A stretch of 14,541 nt of DNA from CAZHEV01 sp964531335 [NCBI: uncultured bacterium]. Its GTDB lineage: Bacteria > Eisenbacteria > RBG-16-71-46 > CAZHEV01. The notes below the pieces were generated by a model. It was not told the DNA's origin. It worked only from the letters and a program-made list of their open reading frames with translations, and searched no databases. The stretch spans positions 1-14,541 of the forward strand of contig CAZHEV010000029.1 in assembly GCA_964531335.1 (NCBI GenBank), read 5' to 3'. Within the stretch, counting starts at the first letter, position 1; each line of letters begins with the position of its first letter. The translations under genes were made by a program, and so were the position numbers. This document shows, one piece after another, positions 7,065 to 14,541 of this stretch.

Positions 7065-10000
7065 ATGCAGGAACTGGGAGGACTTCAAACCCCCGTCGGT
7101 TTGACCAAGGCGGGGACGATGACACTCACCAGGGGTGACGACCGGGATGGGCGGAAGAGGTTCAGCTTTCACTCCATACGCATACAGCTCGCTTCGCCGG
7201 AGACCATAAGACGCTGGTCCAGCGGCGAGGTGACGAAGCCCGAGACGATAAACTACCGTTCGTTCAAGCCCGAGCGGGACGGGCTCTTCTGCGAGCGCAT
7301 ATTCGGGCCGGTGAAGGACTGGGAGTGCAGCTGCGGCAGATACAAGCGAATCAGGTACAGGGGCGTGGTGTGCGACCGCTGCGGCGTGGAGGTTACCCAG
7401 GCCAAGGTGAGACGGGAGAGGCAGGGGCATATCGAGCTCGCGGTCCCCGTGTCGCACATCTGGTTTTTCAAGGGGGTGCCCAGCCGGATCGGCAACCTCC
7501 TGGACATGTCCATCAGGGATCTGGAGAGAGTCCTCTACTACGAGTCGTACGTGGTTATAGATCCCGGCAATACGGACCTCAAGATGAAGCAGCTTCTGAC
7601 TGAGGACGAGATGATGGAGCTCCAGGAGAACGAGGACCTCAAGTTCGAGGCCAAGATGGGCTCCGATGCCATAAGGGACCTGCTGGCCTCCATCGATCTC
7701 GAGGAGCTCTCGGCCGAGCTCAGGGCGAATGCCAAGATGGAGACCTCCGCTCAGAGAAAGAAGGAGACGCTCAAGAGACTCCGTATAGTCGAGGCGTTCC
7801 GACAGAGCGGCAACAAGCCCGAATGGATGATTCTGGAAGTGGTTCCGGTGTTGCCTCCCGATCTCAGACCGCTGGTGCCCCTGGAGGGCGGCCGCTTCGC
7901 GACCAGCGATCTCAACGATCTGTACCGGAGGGTCATAAACCGGAACAACAGGCTGAAGAAGCTGATAGAGATCAAGGCCCCCGAGGTGATCCTGAGAAAC
8001 GAGAAGAGGATGCTTCAGGAGGCCGTGGACGCCCTGTTCGACAACGGCCGCCGCTCCCGGGCGGTGAGAGGGCAGGGCAACAGGCCGCTCAAGTCGCTCA
8101 GCGACCAGCTCAAGGGCAAGCAGGGGAGGTTCCGCCAGAACCTTCTCGGAAAGCGAGTCGACTACTCCGGTCGCTCGGTGATCGTCGTTGGGCCGGAGCT
8201 CGAGCTTCACCAGTGCGGATTGCCCAAGAACATGGCCCTGGAGCTCTTCAAGCCCTTCATCATAAGGAAGCTCGAAGACAGGGGATTCGTGCAGACGGTG
8301 AAGAGCGCCAAGCGCCTGGTGGAAAAGGAGCGTCCCGAGGTCTGGGACATTCTCGGCGAGATCATCAAGGGCCATCCCGTGCTTCTGAACCGGGCCCCCA
8401 CGCTCCACAGGCTCGGCATACAGGCCTTCGAGCCCGTTCTGGTGGAGGGCAAGGCCATTAAGATCCACCCGTTGGTTTGCGCGGCGTTCAACGCGGACTT
8501 CGACGGGGACCAGATGGCGGTTCACGTTCCTCTCTCGTTCGAGGCCCAGATAGAGACGAACCTGCTCATGATGTCCACCAATAACATTCTCTCTCCGGCG
8601 AACGGTCGTCCGCTGGCCACCCCGAGCCAGGACATAGTCCTGGGGTGCAACTTCCTTACCAAGCCCAAGCGGGACGGCAGGGGACAGGGCAAGGCGTTCT
8701 CGAGCTTCGACGAGGTGAGGGCGGCGTTGGAGTCGGGTGAGACCGAGCTCCACTCGCGTATAAAGGTGCAGATAAACGGCGACCTGGTGGACACCACGGT
8801 GGGACGGGTCATATTCAACGAGGTGCTCCCCCCGGGCCTGGACTTCGTCAACCACACGTTGAACAAGAAGTCCCTCGAGTCGCTTGTGGCCGACTGCTAC
8901 AGGAAGCTGGGCGCCAAGAGGGCGGCCGAGCTGCTCGACAACCTAAAGGACCTGGGCTTCAAGTACGCCACTTACGCCGGGATCACCGTCGGCATCGACG
9001 ACATTCTGATCCCGGAAGAGAAGAAGCTGATAATCGACAGCGCTCAAGAAGAGGTGGACGGCATAGCCGGCCTGTACAGGAAGAGGGCCATCACCGAGGG
9101 AGAGCGCTACAACAAGGTCATAGACACCTGGACGAGGGTGACTCACGAGGTCGAAGTCGCCACCTTCGAAGGCCTCTCCAGGGACAAGGACGGGTTCAAT
9201 CCGATCTTCATGATGGCGGACTCGGGCTCCAGGGGAAGCAGGGAGCAGATCCGTCAGCTCGCGGGCATGCGCGGGTTGATGGCCAAGCCCCAGAAGAAGA
9301 TCACAGGTGGGCTCGGAGAGATCATCGAGTCCCCCGTGGTGAGAAACTTCAAGGAGGGGCTCACCGTTCTGGAGTACTTCATCTCGACTCACGGGGCGAG
9401 AAAGGGCCTCGCCGACACCGCGCTGAAGACCGCCGACGCCGGCTATCTGACCAGGCGCCTCGTTGACGTGGCGCAGGACGTCATCGTCACGGAGCCGGAC
9501 TGCGGGTCCATCCTCGGCCTGGAGGTGGGCGCGCTGAAAGAAGGCGAGGAGATCATCGAGCCTCTCAGCGACCGCATACTGGGTCGGGTCACGGCCGACG
9601 ACGTGTTGGATCCTGTAAGCGGCTCGGTCCTCGCGCACGGAGGCGATGAGATAGTCGAAGAGGCCGCCAGGCATATAGAGGAGAGCGGTATAGAGAAGAT
9701 AAGGATCCGTTCGGTCCTTACTTGCGAGACGCGGCGGGGCGTCTGCGCCAAGTGCTATGGAAGGAACCTGGCCACGGGGCGGATGGCGGACATCGGCGAG
9801 GCCGTGGGCGTCGTCGCGGCCCAGAGCATCGGGGAGCCCGGTACGCAGCTTACCTTGAGGACCTTCCACATCGGCGGAACCGCCAGCAGGATCGTTGAGC
9901 AATCGAAGATCAAGGCCAAGTGCGACGGCGTGGTGAGGTTCAAGGACGTGCACATGGTTCAGCGGACCGACGGTACTTCCGTGATGGTGGGCCATCGCGG

Positions 10001-11183
10001 CGAGGTGGAGCTATATGACGAGGAAGGCCGTCTGCGCCACAGGTTCAGCCCCTCGTACGGCGCGGCGATGCTGGTCTCCGACGGGGACGAGGTCAACGAG
10101 GGCCAGGACCTTTTCGAGTGGGACACCTACAACATTCCGGTGATTACCGAGCAGGAGGGTATCGTCAGGTTCGGAGACGTTGTCGACAAGGTCACCATCA
10201 GGGACGAGGTGGATGAGAACACCGGACTCCGCCTGATGGTCATCATCGACGACAAGAACAAGGTGCTTCAGCCTCACATCTCCGTTACCGACGAGGAAGG
10301 GGTCCAGAAGGCGCGTTACCTGCTGCCCACCGGGGCCAGGCTGAGCGTCCGGGACGGCCAGAAGGTCAACGCGGGCGACGCGCTGGCCAAGATAAGACGC
10401 GAGATATCGAAGACACGCGACATAACCGGCGGTCTTCCCAGGGTGTCCGAGCTGTTCGAGGCGCGAAAGCCCAAGGACCACGCGGCGGTTTCGGAGATCG
10501 ACGGCGTGGTCGGATTCGGCCAGGTCTCGCGCGGAATGAGGAAGCTCACCGTGACCAACGAGAACGCCGACGCCAGGGAATACCTGATCCCCCATGGAAG
10601 GCACTTGCACGTGCAGGACGGCGACAGGGTGATCGCCGGGGACCGGCTGACCGAGGGCCCCATAAACCCGCACGACATCCTGCGAATCAAGGGGATCAAG
10701 GAGGTCCAGGAGTACCTGGTCAACGAGATACAGGAGGTCTACAGGCTGCAGGGAGTGCGCATCGACGACAAGCACGTCGAGGTCATCGTGCGCCAGATGC
10801 TCCAGAAGGTCAGGATAGTGGACCCCGGCGACACGAACTTCCTGGAGGGCGAGCAGGCGGACAAGTTCCAGCTCAAGGAGGAGAACGAACGCGTAGTGTC
10901 GGAGGGCGGCCAGCCCGCGACGTTCGATCCGCTGCTGCTGGGCATTACGAAGGCCAGCTTGAGCATGCAGAGCTTCATATCCGCCGCCTCGTTCCAGGAG
11001 ACGACCAGGGTGCTCACTGAGGCCAGCATATTCGGCAGCGTCGACCATCTCAGGGGCCTGAAGGAGAACGTGATAATCGGCTACCTGATACCGGCCGGCA
11101 CGGGGCTTCCCAAGTACCGGCAGCTCCGATTGGCCGAGGAGGAGGTCGAGAGGAAAGCCGACGCCGACGCAAAAACGGCTTGA
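7065..11183 (+). CDS. rpoC: DNA-directed RNA polymerase subunit beta'
   Basis: This is the catalytic beta' subunit, 1372 residues from the ATG at 7065. In order: zinc site 1 (Cys88, Cys90, Cys103, Cys106, in ECSCGRY and CDRCGVEV); clamp and rudder region; [16 protein letters not shown]; and the active-site loop NADFDGD with Asp478, Asp480 and Asp482 holding catalytic Mg2+. Next come the bridge helix ([20 protein letters not shown]) and zinc site 2 (Cys813, Cys887, Cys894, Cys897). The trigger loop is [20 protein letters not shown]. It is followed by an SI3-type insertion of roughly 175 residues (about 943-1116), after which [19 protein letters not shown] resumes the core. SI3 is known from Proteobacteria, Bacteroidetes, Spirochaetes and relatives, and is missing from Firmicutes and Actinobacteria. 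The start is chosen by AGGAG spacing. The stop codon lies within the -35 box of the next promoter. No terminator is visible after it, so some read-through into rpsL is likely. Confidence 0.98.
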   Translation: MQELGGLQTPVGLTKAGTMTLTRGDDRDGRKRFSFHSIRIQLASPETIRRWSSGEVTKPETINYRSFKPERDGLFCERIFGPVKDWECSCGRYKRIRYRGVVCDRCGVEVTQAKVRRERQGHIELAVPVSHIWFFKGVPSRIGNLLDMSIRDLERVLYYESYVVIDPGNTDLKMKQLLTEDEMMELQENEDLKFEAKMGSDAIRDLLASIDLEELSAELRANAKMETSAQRKKETLKRLRIVEAFRQSGNKPEWMILEVVPVLPPDLRPLVPLEGGRFATSDLNDLYRRVINRNNRLKKLIEIKAPEVILRNEKRMLQEAVDALFDNGRRSRAVRGQGNRPLKSLSDQLKGKQGRFRQNLLGKRVDYSGRSVIVVGPELELHQCGLPKNMALELFKPFIIRKLEDRGFVQTVKSAKRLVEKERPEVWDILGEIIKGHPVLLNRAPTLHRLGIQAFEPVLVEGKAIKIHPLVCAAFNADFDGDQMAVHVPLSFEAQIETNLLMMSTNNILSPANGRPLATPSQDIVLGCNFLTKPKRDGRGQGKAFSSFDEVRAALESGETELHSRIKVQINGDLVDTTVGRVIFNEVLPPGLDFVNHTLNKKSLESLVADCYRKLGAKRAAELLDNLKDLGFKYATYAGITVGIDDILIPEEKKLIIDSAQEEVDGIAGLYRKRAITEGERYNKVIDTWTRVTHEVEVATFEGLSRDKDGFNPIFMMADSGSRGSREQIRQLAGMRGLMAKPQKKITGGLGEIIESPVVRNFKEGLTVLEYFISTHGARKGLADTALKTADAGYLTRRLVDVAQDVIVTEPDCGSILGLEVGALKEGEEIIEPLSDRILGRVTADDVLDPVSGSVLAHGGDEIVEEAARHIEESGIEKIRIRSVLTCETRRGVCAKCYGRNLATGRMADIGEAVGVVAAQSIGEPGTQLTLRTFHIGGTASRIVEQSKIKAKCDGVVRFKDVHMVQRTDGTSVMVGHRGEVELYDEEGRLRHRFSPSYGAAMLVSDGDEVNEGQDLFEWDTYNIPVITEQEGIVRFGDVVDKVTIRDEVDENTGLRLMVIIDDKNKVLQPHISVTDEEGVQKARYLLPTGARLSVRDGQKVNAGDALAKIRREISKTRDITGGLPRVSELFEARKPKDHAAVSEIDGVVGFGQVSRGMRKLTVTNENADAREYLIPHGRHLHVQDGDRVIAGDRLTEGPINPHDILRIKGIKEVQEYLVNEIQEVYRLQGVRIDDKHVEVIVRQMLQKVRIVDPGDTNFLEGEQADKFQLKEENERVVSEGGQPATFDPLLLGITKASLSMQSFISAASFQETTRVLTEASIFGSVDHLRGLKENVIIGYLIPAGTGLPKYRQLRLAEEEVERKADADAKTA

Positions 11184-11209
11184 CAAAGCTGAACAAGAGG
11201 CCATATAAT
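11180..11209 (+). promoter_or_regulatory. Consensus sigma70 promoter of the rpsL-rpsG-fusA-tuf operon
   Basis: A perfect -35 box TTGACA (11180-11185) and a perfect -10 box TATAAT (11204-11209) are separated by 18 bases. The -35 box contains the rpoC stop codon. Transcription should begin around 11215-11219, giving a leader of about 90 bases before rpsL. Such a full match is rare by chance in GC-rich DNA, and its position between two operons supports a genuine strong promoter. Confidence 0.88.
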
Positions 11210-11215
11210 CTGTCG

Positions 11216-11306
11216 TTTGTGTCCCCCAACTCGGACCTGGGCGGCCGGGGATTGGGGTTAGGGTTAAGTGATTGTTAAAGTGTGAGTTAAGCAAAGGAGT
11301 TAGGAC
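11216..11306 (+). promoter_or_regulatory. 5' leader of the str operon with G-quadruplex motif
   Basis: The probable untranslated leader of rpsL holds four G-runs on the mRNA strand in the order G3-N5-G4-N3-G4-N3-G3 (11239-11263), which meets the usual quadruplex pattern. Upstream, CCCCAA (11224-11229) can pair with TTGGGG (11252-11257), a fold that excludes the quadruplex. Downstream the leader becomes AT-rich with five GTTA copies (from 11257, 11263, 11274, 11286 and 11299). It ends in AGGAG (11295-11299), seven bases before the TTG start. A regulatory role is inferred. Confidence 0.5.
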
Positions 11307-11681
11307 TTGCCGACACTGAACCAGCTCGTGAGAAAGGGTAGAAAGGTCATAAGACCCAAGACCTCCGCGCCCGCTCTGAAGGGAAACCCTCAGAAGAGGG
11401 GGGTCTGTACCAGGGTGTATACGAGCACGCCCAAGAAACCGAACTCCGCGCTGCGGAAGGTCGCCAGAGTGAGGTTGACGGGTGGGGTGGAGGTCACATC
11501 CTACATACCCGGCGAAGGCCATAATCTTCAAGAGCACTCGATAGTCCTGGTGAGGGGCGGCCGAGTGAAGGATCTTCCCGGGGTGAGATACCACATCATC
11601 AGGGGGACCCTGGACGCAAGCGGAGTCGAGGGCAGGAACCAGAGTAGGTCGAAGTACGGGACCAAGAAGAAGTCATCGTAA
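11307..11681 (+). CDS. rpsL: 30S ribosomal protein S12
   Basis: S12 lies at the decoding centre and controls translational accuracy; changes in it confer streptomycin resistance or dependence in many bacteria. The 124-residue length is standard. It has the family blocks [65 protein letters not shown] and a basic C-terminus. Lys43 and Lys88, the usual streptomycin-resistance positions, are both lysine, so the sequence looks streptomycin sensitive. Asp89, the residue modified by RimO in E. coli, is present. The start is TTG, unavoidable because no other start gives the conserved N-terminus, with AGGAG seven bases upstream. It is the first gene after the consensus promoter and is followed by rpsG after 54 bases. 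Confidence 0.98.
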   Translation: MPTLNQLVRKGRKVIRPKTSAPALKGNPQKRGVCTRVYTSTPKKPNSALRKVARVRLTGGVEVTSYIPGEGHNLQEHSIVLVRGGRVKDLPGVRYHIIRGTLDASGVEGRNQSRSKYGTKKKSS

Positions 11682-11717
11682 GCGAAGAATCGCTGCCGGT
11701 TGCAGTGAGCGAACGGC
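11681..11717 (+). promoter_or_regulatory. Two hairpins between rpsL and rpsG (possible S7 mRNA target)
   Basis: Hairpin 1 is AGCGA-AGAA-TCGCT (11681-11694), beginning on the last base of the rpsL stop. Hairpin 2 is GCCG/CGGC (11695-11698 with 11714-11717), extended by TT/AA across a bulged G. In E. coli the S7 protein represses its operon by binding the folded rpsL-rpsG intercistronic RNA. The same position here suggests a similar role, but I see no direct match to the E. coli structure. There is no U-tract, so it is not a terminator. Confidence 0.35.
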
Positions 11718-11735
11718 CTAGGAGATGACGTTAGA

Positions 11736-12206
11736 ATGCCGAGGAAGGGTAGAATAGTCAGGAGGGAGATCCCTGCTGACCCGAAGTTCAACAGCGTTCT
11801 CGTTACGAAGTTCATCGGATGTCTGATGAGGCGTGGGAAGCGCAGCACGGCGGAGGGGATAATCTACGGCTGCCTGGACATCATTGAGAAGAAGACGGGA
11901 TCGGAAGGACTTGGAGTCATGAAACAGGCTCTGAACAACGTCAAGCCTGTTCTCGAGGTCAAGTCCCGCCGCGTAGGAGGAGCGACCTATCAAGTCCCGG
12001 TGGAGGTCCGCCCGGATCGGAGGACCACACTGGCGCTTCGTTGGTTGATTTCCTACGCAGAATCCCGCCCCGACCACACGATGAAAGAACGCCTCGCTGC
12101 GGAGCTTATCGCCGCCTATAAGAGCGAGGGCGGCGCGGTGAAGAAAAAGGAGGACACGCACAGGATGGCCGAGGCCAACAAGGCTTTCGCCCATTACCGC
12201 TGGTAG
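11736..12206 (+). CDS. rpsG: 30S ribosomal protein S7
   Basis: S7 nucleates assembly of the 30S head by binding the 3' major domain of 16S rRNA, and forms part of the E-site exit channel. In E. coli it is also the translational repressor of this operon. The 156-residue length and the sequence are typical: [20 protein letters not shown] at the start, [56 protein letters not shown] and the C-terminal AFAHYRW. The AGGAG at 11720-11724 is eleven bases from the ATG, a little far, and another ATG at 11725 sits in a different frame. A moderate initiation rate or a folded leader may therefore control it. A 167-base structured gap follows before fusA. Confidence 0.98.
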   Translation: MPRKGRIVRREIPADPKFNSVLVTKFIGCLMRRGKRSTAEGIIYGCLDIIEKKTGSEGLGVMKQALNNVKPVLEVKSRRVGGATYQVPVEVRPDRRTTLALRWLISYAESRPDHTMKERLAAELIAAYKSEGGAVKKKEDTHRMAEANKAFAHYRW

Positions 12207-12373
12207 CAAGTGCCTCCGATTTCACCCTAATCATACATCGGTAGAATGATAATCAGATCCGCCTGACGGCGGAGCCGGGGCCTTCCATCCCCTCATGCGG
12301 CCCCCTGGATCGGTATGGAGATGTGATGCTCGCGGTAAGAGCCAAAGAATCAGGCAAGGCAGGAGGAGCGGTT
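12207..12373 (+). promoter_or_regulatory. Structured rpsG-fusA leader region
   Basis: This is the longest non-coding stretch of the window. GATCC/GGATC (12256-12260 with 12307-12311) could close a three-way junction. It would enclose a small hairpin with loop TGAC (stem GCC/GGC; TCCGCC/GGCGGA at 12258-12273 if the closing stem opens) and a hairpin GGGGCC/GGCCCC (12277-12282 with 12299-12304). A weak promoter-like pair, TTCACC (12221-12226) and TAGAAT (12242-12247) with a short 15-base spacer, lies upstream. There is no U-tract. Regulation of EF-G synthesis by this region is inferred. Confidence 0.4.
12361..12366 (+). promoter_or_regulatory. Shine-Dalgarno deciding the TTG start of fusA
   Basis: A perfect AGGAGG lies seven bases before the in-frame TTG at 12374. 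Upstream in-frame candidates GTG 12323 and ATG 12326 have only GGAG (12317-12320) and would add 17 or 16 residues unlike any usual EF-G N-terminus. Confidence 0.75.
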
Positions 12374-14452
12374 TTGCGACGTCCATACCCGTTGGAGAAA
12401 GTGCGCAACATAGGCGTCATGGCGCACATCGACGCCGGAAAGACCACTCTCACCGAGCGCATTTTGTTCTACTCCGGCCGGTTGCACCGCATGGGAGAGG
12501 TCCACAACGGCGCGGCCACGATGGACTGGATGGAGCAGGAGAGGGAGCGGGGTATTACTATCACCTCGGCCGCGACGACCTGCCAGTGGCGCGACTGCCG
12601 GATAAACATAATCGACACGCCCGGGCACGTGGATTTCACGGTCGAGGTGGAGAGGTCCCTGCGCGTGCTGGACGCGGCTATAGCCGTCTTCTGCGGCGTG
12701 GGGGGCGTGGAGCCGCAATCGGAGACCGTCTGGAGGCAGGCGGACCGGTACGGGATTCCGCGAATTGCATTCATCAACAAGATGGATCGCGTGGGATCCG
12801 ATTACTCCGTGACCGTGGACATGATGAGGACCAGGCTGGGCGCCAACCCGGTCCCGGTCACGGTTCCGGTGAAGGTCGGGGATCACTTCGTCGCGCTGCT
12901 CGATCTGATCGAAATGGTGCAGGTCACCTACGTGGGCGAGACCCTGGGTTCCGTCTTCAAGGTGGACCCTATTCCCGACGGCCTGATGGACATGGGCAAG
13001 GAGCACAGGGGACGGATGCTCGAAGCGATCGCCGATCAGGACGAGGAGCTTCTCGAGCGATATCTCGAGGGCGGCGAGATCGAGTCCGACCTGATAAGAC
13101 GCGCGCTGAGGAAGGGCACGCTGGGCTGCAAGATCGTCCCCACCTACTGCGGAGCGGCCTTCAGGAACCAGGGCGTGCAGAGGCTTCTGGACGGCGTCGT
13201 GGACTTCTTCCCCTCGCCGGCCGAGGTGCCTCCCGTCAAGGGGACCAATCCCAAGAACGGGAAGAAGATCGAGAGAAGGGCCGCGGACGACGAGCCCCTG
13301 TCCGCGCTGGCTTTCAAGGTAGTGACCGACCCTTACGTCGGAAAGCTCACTTACCTCAGGGTCTATTCGGGCAAGCTCCAGTCGGGAGCCATGGTTTACA
13401 ACCCGACCAAAGGCAAGAACACCAGAGTCGGCCGGCTGGTCGAGATGCACGCAAACAAGCGGGAGGAAAAAGACGCGATACTGTGCGGTGACATAGGCGC
13501 GGCCGTGGGAATGAAGGACGTCAGAACGGGCGACACGCTGTGTGAGAAGGCCGACCAGATCGTGCTGGAGGCGATGGACTTTCCTACGCCCGTCATTTCC
13601 GTGGCCATCGAGCCCAAGACCAAGGCGGACGAAGACAAGCTGGTAATGGCGCTCCAGTCGCTCGCCGACGAGGACCCCACTTTCCGGACCAAGGTGGATG
13701 AGGAGACCGGGCAGACAATAATCTCGGGCATGGGCGAGCTCCACCTGGAGGTGCTCGTGGATCGGATGCTGCGCGAGTTCAAAGTCGGAGCGAACGTCGG
13801 CCGGCCCCAGGTGGCCTACCGAGAGACCATCACCGAGCGCAGCGAGGCGAGGGGCGAGTTCATAAGGCAGAGCGGGGGCAGGGGACAATACGGGGTCGTC
13901 CTCCTGGCCCTCGAGCCGTACGAATCGGGCAGGTTCGAGTTCGAGAACGCCCTCAAGGGAGGCGTCATTCCGAGAGACTTCGTCCCGGCGGTCGAGCGCG
14001 GCGTGAAGGACGCGATGGAGAACGGCGTTATAGCCGGCTTTCCAATGACCGGCGTCAAGGCGACTCTGCTCGACGGCAGCTACCACGACGTCGATTCGTC
14101 CGACATAGCTTTCCGGGCGGCCGGCTCGATAGCGTTTCGCGACGCGGCGAGGAAGGCGGAACCGAAGCTGCTCGAGCCCATCATGGACGTCGAGGTGGTT
14201 GTCCCGGAGGAATACATGGGTGAGGTAATGGGCGATCTGACGTCGAGGAGGGGAAGGATCGGAGGGATGTTCAATAGATCCGAAGCCCGGGTCGTCGCCG
14301 CGAGCGTGCCGCTGGCCGAGATGTTCGGCTACGCGACCAGGCTCCGTTCTCTTACCCAGGGAAGGGCGGTGTACACCATGCAGTTTTCCAAGTACATGCC
14401 GCTTCCGCAGAACCTCGAGGAGGAGCTCGTTAGCAGGATACGAGGATTCTAG
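12374..14452 (+). CDS. fusA: Elongation factor G
   Basis: EF-G is the GTPase that drives translocation of tRNA and mRNA and, with RRF, ribosome recycling. From the TTG at 12374 it has 692 residues, the usual EF-G length. GTPase motifs are G1 AHIDAGKTT (17-25), G2 RGITI (59-63), G3 DTPGHVDF (from 81, with catalytic His85) and G4 NKMD (135-138). Domain II, domain III ([16 protein letters not shown]), domain IV ([10 protein letters not shown] and the tip [10 protein letters not shown]) and domain V ([10 protein letters not shown] and [21 protein letters not shown]) follow in order. The domain V stretch [11 protein letters not shown] differs from the commonest wording. Otherwise all motifs are intact, and its place between rpsG and tuf marks it as the main housekeeping EF-G. 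A start at GTG 12323 (709 residues) is possible but less likely. Expression is probably driven from the promoter before rpsL. Confidence 0.96.
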   Translation: MRRPYPLEKVRNIGVMAHIDAGKTTLTERILFYSGRLHRMGEVHNGAATMDWMEQERERGITITSAATTCQWRDCRINIIDTPGHVDFTVEVERSLRVLDAAIAVFCGVGGVEPQSETVWRQADRYGIPRIAFINKMDRVGSDYSVTVDMMRTRLGANPVPVTVPVKVGDHFVALLDLIEMVQVTYVGETLGSVFKVDPIPDGLMDMGKEHRGRMLEAIADQDEELLERYLEGGEIESDLIRRALRKGTLGCKIVPTYCGAAFRNQGVQRLLDGVVDFFPSPAEVPPVKGTNPKNGKKIERRAADDEPLSALAFKVVTDPYVGKLTYLRVYSGKLQSGAMVYNPTKGKNTRVGRLVEMHANKREEKDAILCGDIGAAVGMKDVRTGDTLCEKADQIVLEAMDFPTPVISVAIEPKTKADEDKLVMALQSLADEDPTFRTKVDEETGQTIISGMGELHLEVLVDRMLREFKVGANVGRPQVAYRETITERSEARGEFIRQSGGRGQYGVVLLALEPYESGRFEFENALKGGVIPRDFVPAVERGVKDAMENGVIAGFPMTGVKATLLDGSYHDVDSSDIAFRAAGSIAFRDAARKAEPKLLEPIMDVEVVVPEEYMGEVMGDLTSRRGRIGGMFNRSEARVVAASVPLAEMFGYATRLRSLTQGRAVYTMQFSKYMPLPQNLEEELVSRIRGF

Positions 14453-14503
14453 CTGTCCGTATTCAGCCGTGGAGCATGAAAGGAGTCCAGGAGGAATTGA
14501 GAG

Positions 14504-14541
14504 ATGGCCAAGGCTAAGTTTGAGAGGACGAAGGACCACAT
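14504..14541 (+). CDS. tuf: Elongation factor Tu, 3'-truncated by window end
   Basis: Only the first twelve codons are visible, reading MAKAKFERTKDH. This matches the typical EF-Tu N-terminus (MAK-x-KFERTKPH), and tuf normally follows fusA in the str operon. EF-Tu delivers aminoacyl-tRNA to the ribosome as a GTP complex. AGGAGG at 14489-14494 lies nine bases before the ATG, and a second AGGAG at 14481-14485 precedes it. The gap to fusA is 51 bases, with no promoter or terminator seen. Confidence 0.9.
   Translation, partial: MAKAKFERTKDH

Noticed and set aside
11224-11257. CCCCAA/TTGGGG stem considered as an intrinsic terminator of rpoC
   Set aside because: It has no U-tract after the stem and lies downstream of a consensus promoter, so a leader structure is more likely.
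11255-11266. GGGTTAGGGTTA, a telomere-like repeat
   Set aside because: Only two copies in a bacterial leader; better explained as part of the G-run pattern.
12221-12253. TTCACC with TAGAAT or GATAAT as a fusA promoter
   Set aside because: Spacing is 15 or 21 bases and the -35 match is poor; mentioned only as part of the leader.

Overview
The window is a chromosomal block of core transcription and translation genes from a bacterium. All genes lie on the + strand in the order nusG (5' end cut off) - rplK - rplA - rplJ - rplL - rpoB - rpoC - [promoter] - rpsL - rpsG - fusA - tuf (3' end cut off). This is the classical 'beta operon' followed directly by the 'str operon'. There is no sign of mobile DNA, CRISPR, tRNA or rRNA, and no gene-free stretch longer than about 170 bases.

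Organism: the DNA is GC-rich (about 60% by eye). AGG is a common Arg codon and ATA a common Ile codon, which is unusual at this GC. The RNA polymerase subunits carry lineage inserts typical of Gram-negative (diderm) phyla: a reduced SI1 and a charged SI2 in RpoB, and an SI3-type insertion in the RpoC trigger loop. This argues against Firmicutes, Actinobacteria or Thermus. Some RpoC wording resembles the Bacteroidetes/Spirochaete/FCB side, but I cannot name a phylum safely; an uncultured lineage is plausible.

Layout: bases 1-716 encode NusG, whose NGN and KOW domains follow a strikingly acidic hexapeptide-repeat extension. Bases 741-3147 encode the L1/L11 stalk proteins and the L10-L7/L12 stalk. 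L10 has an extra acidic tail of about 60 residues and L12 an extra Lys/Glu/Thr-rich head of about 32 residues. Bases 3183-11183 encode the two large RNA polymerase subunits. A perfect-consensus sigma70 promoter (TTGACA, 18-base spacer, TATAAT) overlaps the rpoC stop codon and should drive rpsL-rpsG-fusA-tuf. Its roughly 90-base leader holds a canonical G-quadruplex motif and an upstream C-tract that could compete with it. Bases 11307-14541 encode S12, S7, EF-G and the first codons of EF-Tu.

The products act together: NusG travels on the RpoB/RpoC polymerase and can link it to the ribosome. L11, L1 and L10-L12 form the factor-binding stalks that recruit EF-G and EF-Tu, and S12 and S7 belong to the decoding and tRNA-exit regions of the 30S subunit. 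The gene set is ordinary. The interest lies in the charged low-complexity tails on three proteins, the str-operon leader, structured gaps (rplJ-rplL, rpsL-rpsG, rpsG-fusA), and several non-AUG starts decided by Shine-Dalgarno position.
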